Positions 63,846 through 64,000 of a stretch of 64,000 nt of DNA are shown piece by piece. A program made the translations under genes and the position numbers. How positions within the stretch are numbered: position 1 is the first letter of the stretch; each line of letters opens with the position of its first letter. The stretch spans positions 104,831-168,830 of the forward strand of contig JAPOHD010000031.1 in assembly GCA_026671195.1 (NCBI GenBank), in the 5' to 3' direction. Source of the DNA: Draconibacterium aestuarii. GTDB taxonomy: Bacteria > Bacteroidota > Bacteroidia > Bacteroidales > Prolixibacteraceae. The notes below the pieces were generated by a model. It was not told where the DNA came from. It saw only the letters and a program-made list of their open reading frames with translations, and searched no databases.

Positions 63846-64000
63846 TTAGAATCGGCTTAATAATGATTTTTCTATTCTGTTAAAGCTATCCCAGCATTCT
63901 TTTTTTAGTAATTCAATCGAAATTCCTTTAAGGCTTGCCCCCTGTTCATAAATTTTATCCACTTCCCCATCATATTCATCAGTTTCGAAAAAAATCTTTT
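63846..64000 (-). CDS. TatD-family hydrolase, C-terminal fragment
   Basis: The reading frame from the window edge to the stop at 63846 gives 50 residues. FFETDEYDGEVDKIYEQGA and GISIELLKKECWDSFNRI match the end of TatD-family metal-dependent nucleases, where ETD contains a metal-binding acid. The body of the gene lies outside the window. The role, DNA or 3'-end exonuclease activity with a divalent metal, is known for relatives. It is the first gene of a unit with tcdA. Only the C terminus is seen, so this is a family-level call. Confidence 0.75.
   Translation of the reverse strand, partial: KIFFETDEYDGEVDKIYEQGASLKGISIELLKKECWDSFNRIEKSLLSRF

Noticed and set aside
1-64000. tRNA, rRNA or tmRNA genes
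   Set aside because: No cloverleaf, T-arm consensus or conserved rRNA segments were recognised by eye on either strand. A dedicated search was not possible here.

Overview
The window is about 64 kb of chromosome from a Bacteroidota bacterium, probably order Marinilabiliales (Prolixibacteraceae-like). The evidence is SusC/SusD outer-membrane transport genes, type IX secretion sorting tails, many Bacteroidota-type domains of unknown function (DUF5686, DUF3078, DUF6702, DUF6261, DUF6786), lipoproteins with Bacteroidota-style lipoboxes, and several promoters matching the Bacteroidota consensus TTTG / TAnnTTTG. No rRNA, tRNA, CRISPR array, prophage or intact insertion sequence was recognised.

Layout. 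1-4.5 kb: the end of a B3/4-domain gene, a PlsC-like acyltransferase, a DUF5686 outer-membrane protein and a secreted rhodanese with a type IX tail. 4.7-10.5 kb: L-fucose isomerase, then a separate operon of a DUF6786 lipoprotein, a GntR-type sugar-sensor regulator and a TolB-like beta-propeller protein. 10.5-19.8 kb: small housekeeping and unknown genes (HD, CYTH, DUF3078, SRPBCC, DUF985 cupin, DUF4268), a tandem pair of degenerate LytM-like secreted proteins, a Tat-exported Gfo/Idh oxidoreductase and a DUF5009/YeiB-like membrane protein. 20.5-33.2 kb: a SusC/SusD locus with two surface lipoproteins, a C10 cysteine protease with a type IX tail, an unknown secreted protein, a decayed Calx-beta-like lipoprotein remnant and an M1 metallopeptidase. 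No glycoside hydrolase is present there, so peptide rather than glycan uptake is the better guess. 33.3-41.4 kb: HupE/UreJ-like and DUF6702 proteins, a small membrane protein, an SUI1/eIF1-like factor, a BvgS-like hybrid kinase, an outer-membrane barrel protein, a DUF5362 protein and an alpha/beta hydrolase lipoprotein.

41.5-42.9 kb carries the most unusual element, a decaying minisatellite with an exact 42-bp register just upstream of a DUF6261 gene. 43.3-49.9 kb encodes a Na/Pi cotransporter with a PhoU-like tail, an MFS transporter, an M81 (MlrC-like) lipoprotein and a DUF1080-PHP fusion lipoprotein. 49.9-53.5 kb has a cytidylate kinase-like protein, aminopeptidase P and a decayed ArsC-type phosphatase gene that has lost its catalytic cysteine and its start codon. 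53.5-64 kb is core genome: a DUF349 protein, a TPR protein, gyrA, clpC, tcdA and the end of a tatD-like gene.

Most gene starts are clear. Where the longest open frame began at TTG or in a non-homologous extension, the internal ATG was chosen and this is stated. Function is firm for gyrA, clpC, fucI, tcdA, pepP, susC/susD, the SUI1 factor and the Na/Pi cotransporter; others are family-level calls.
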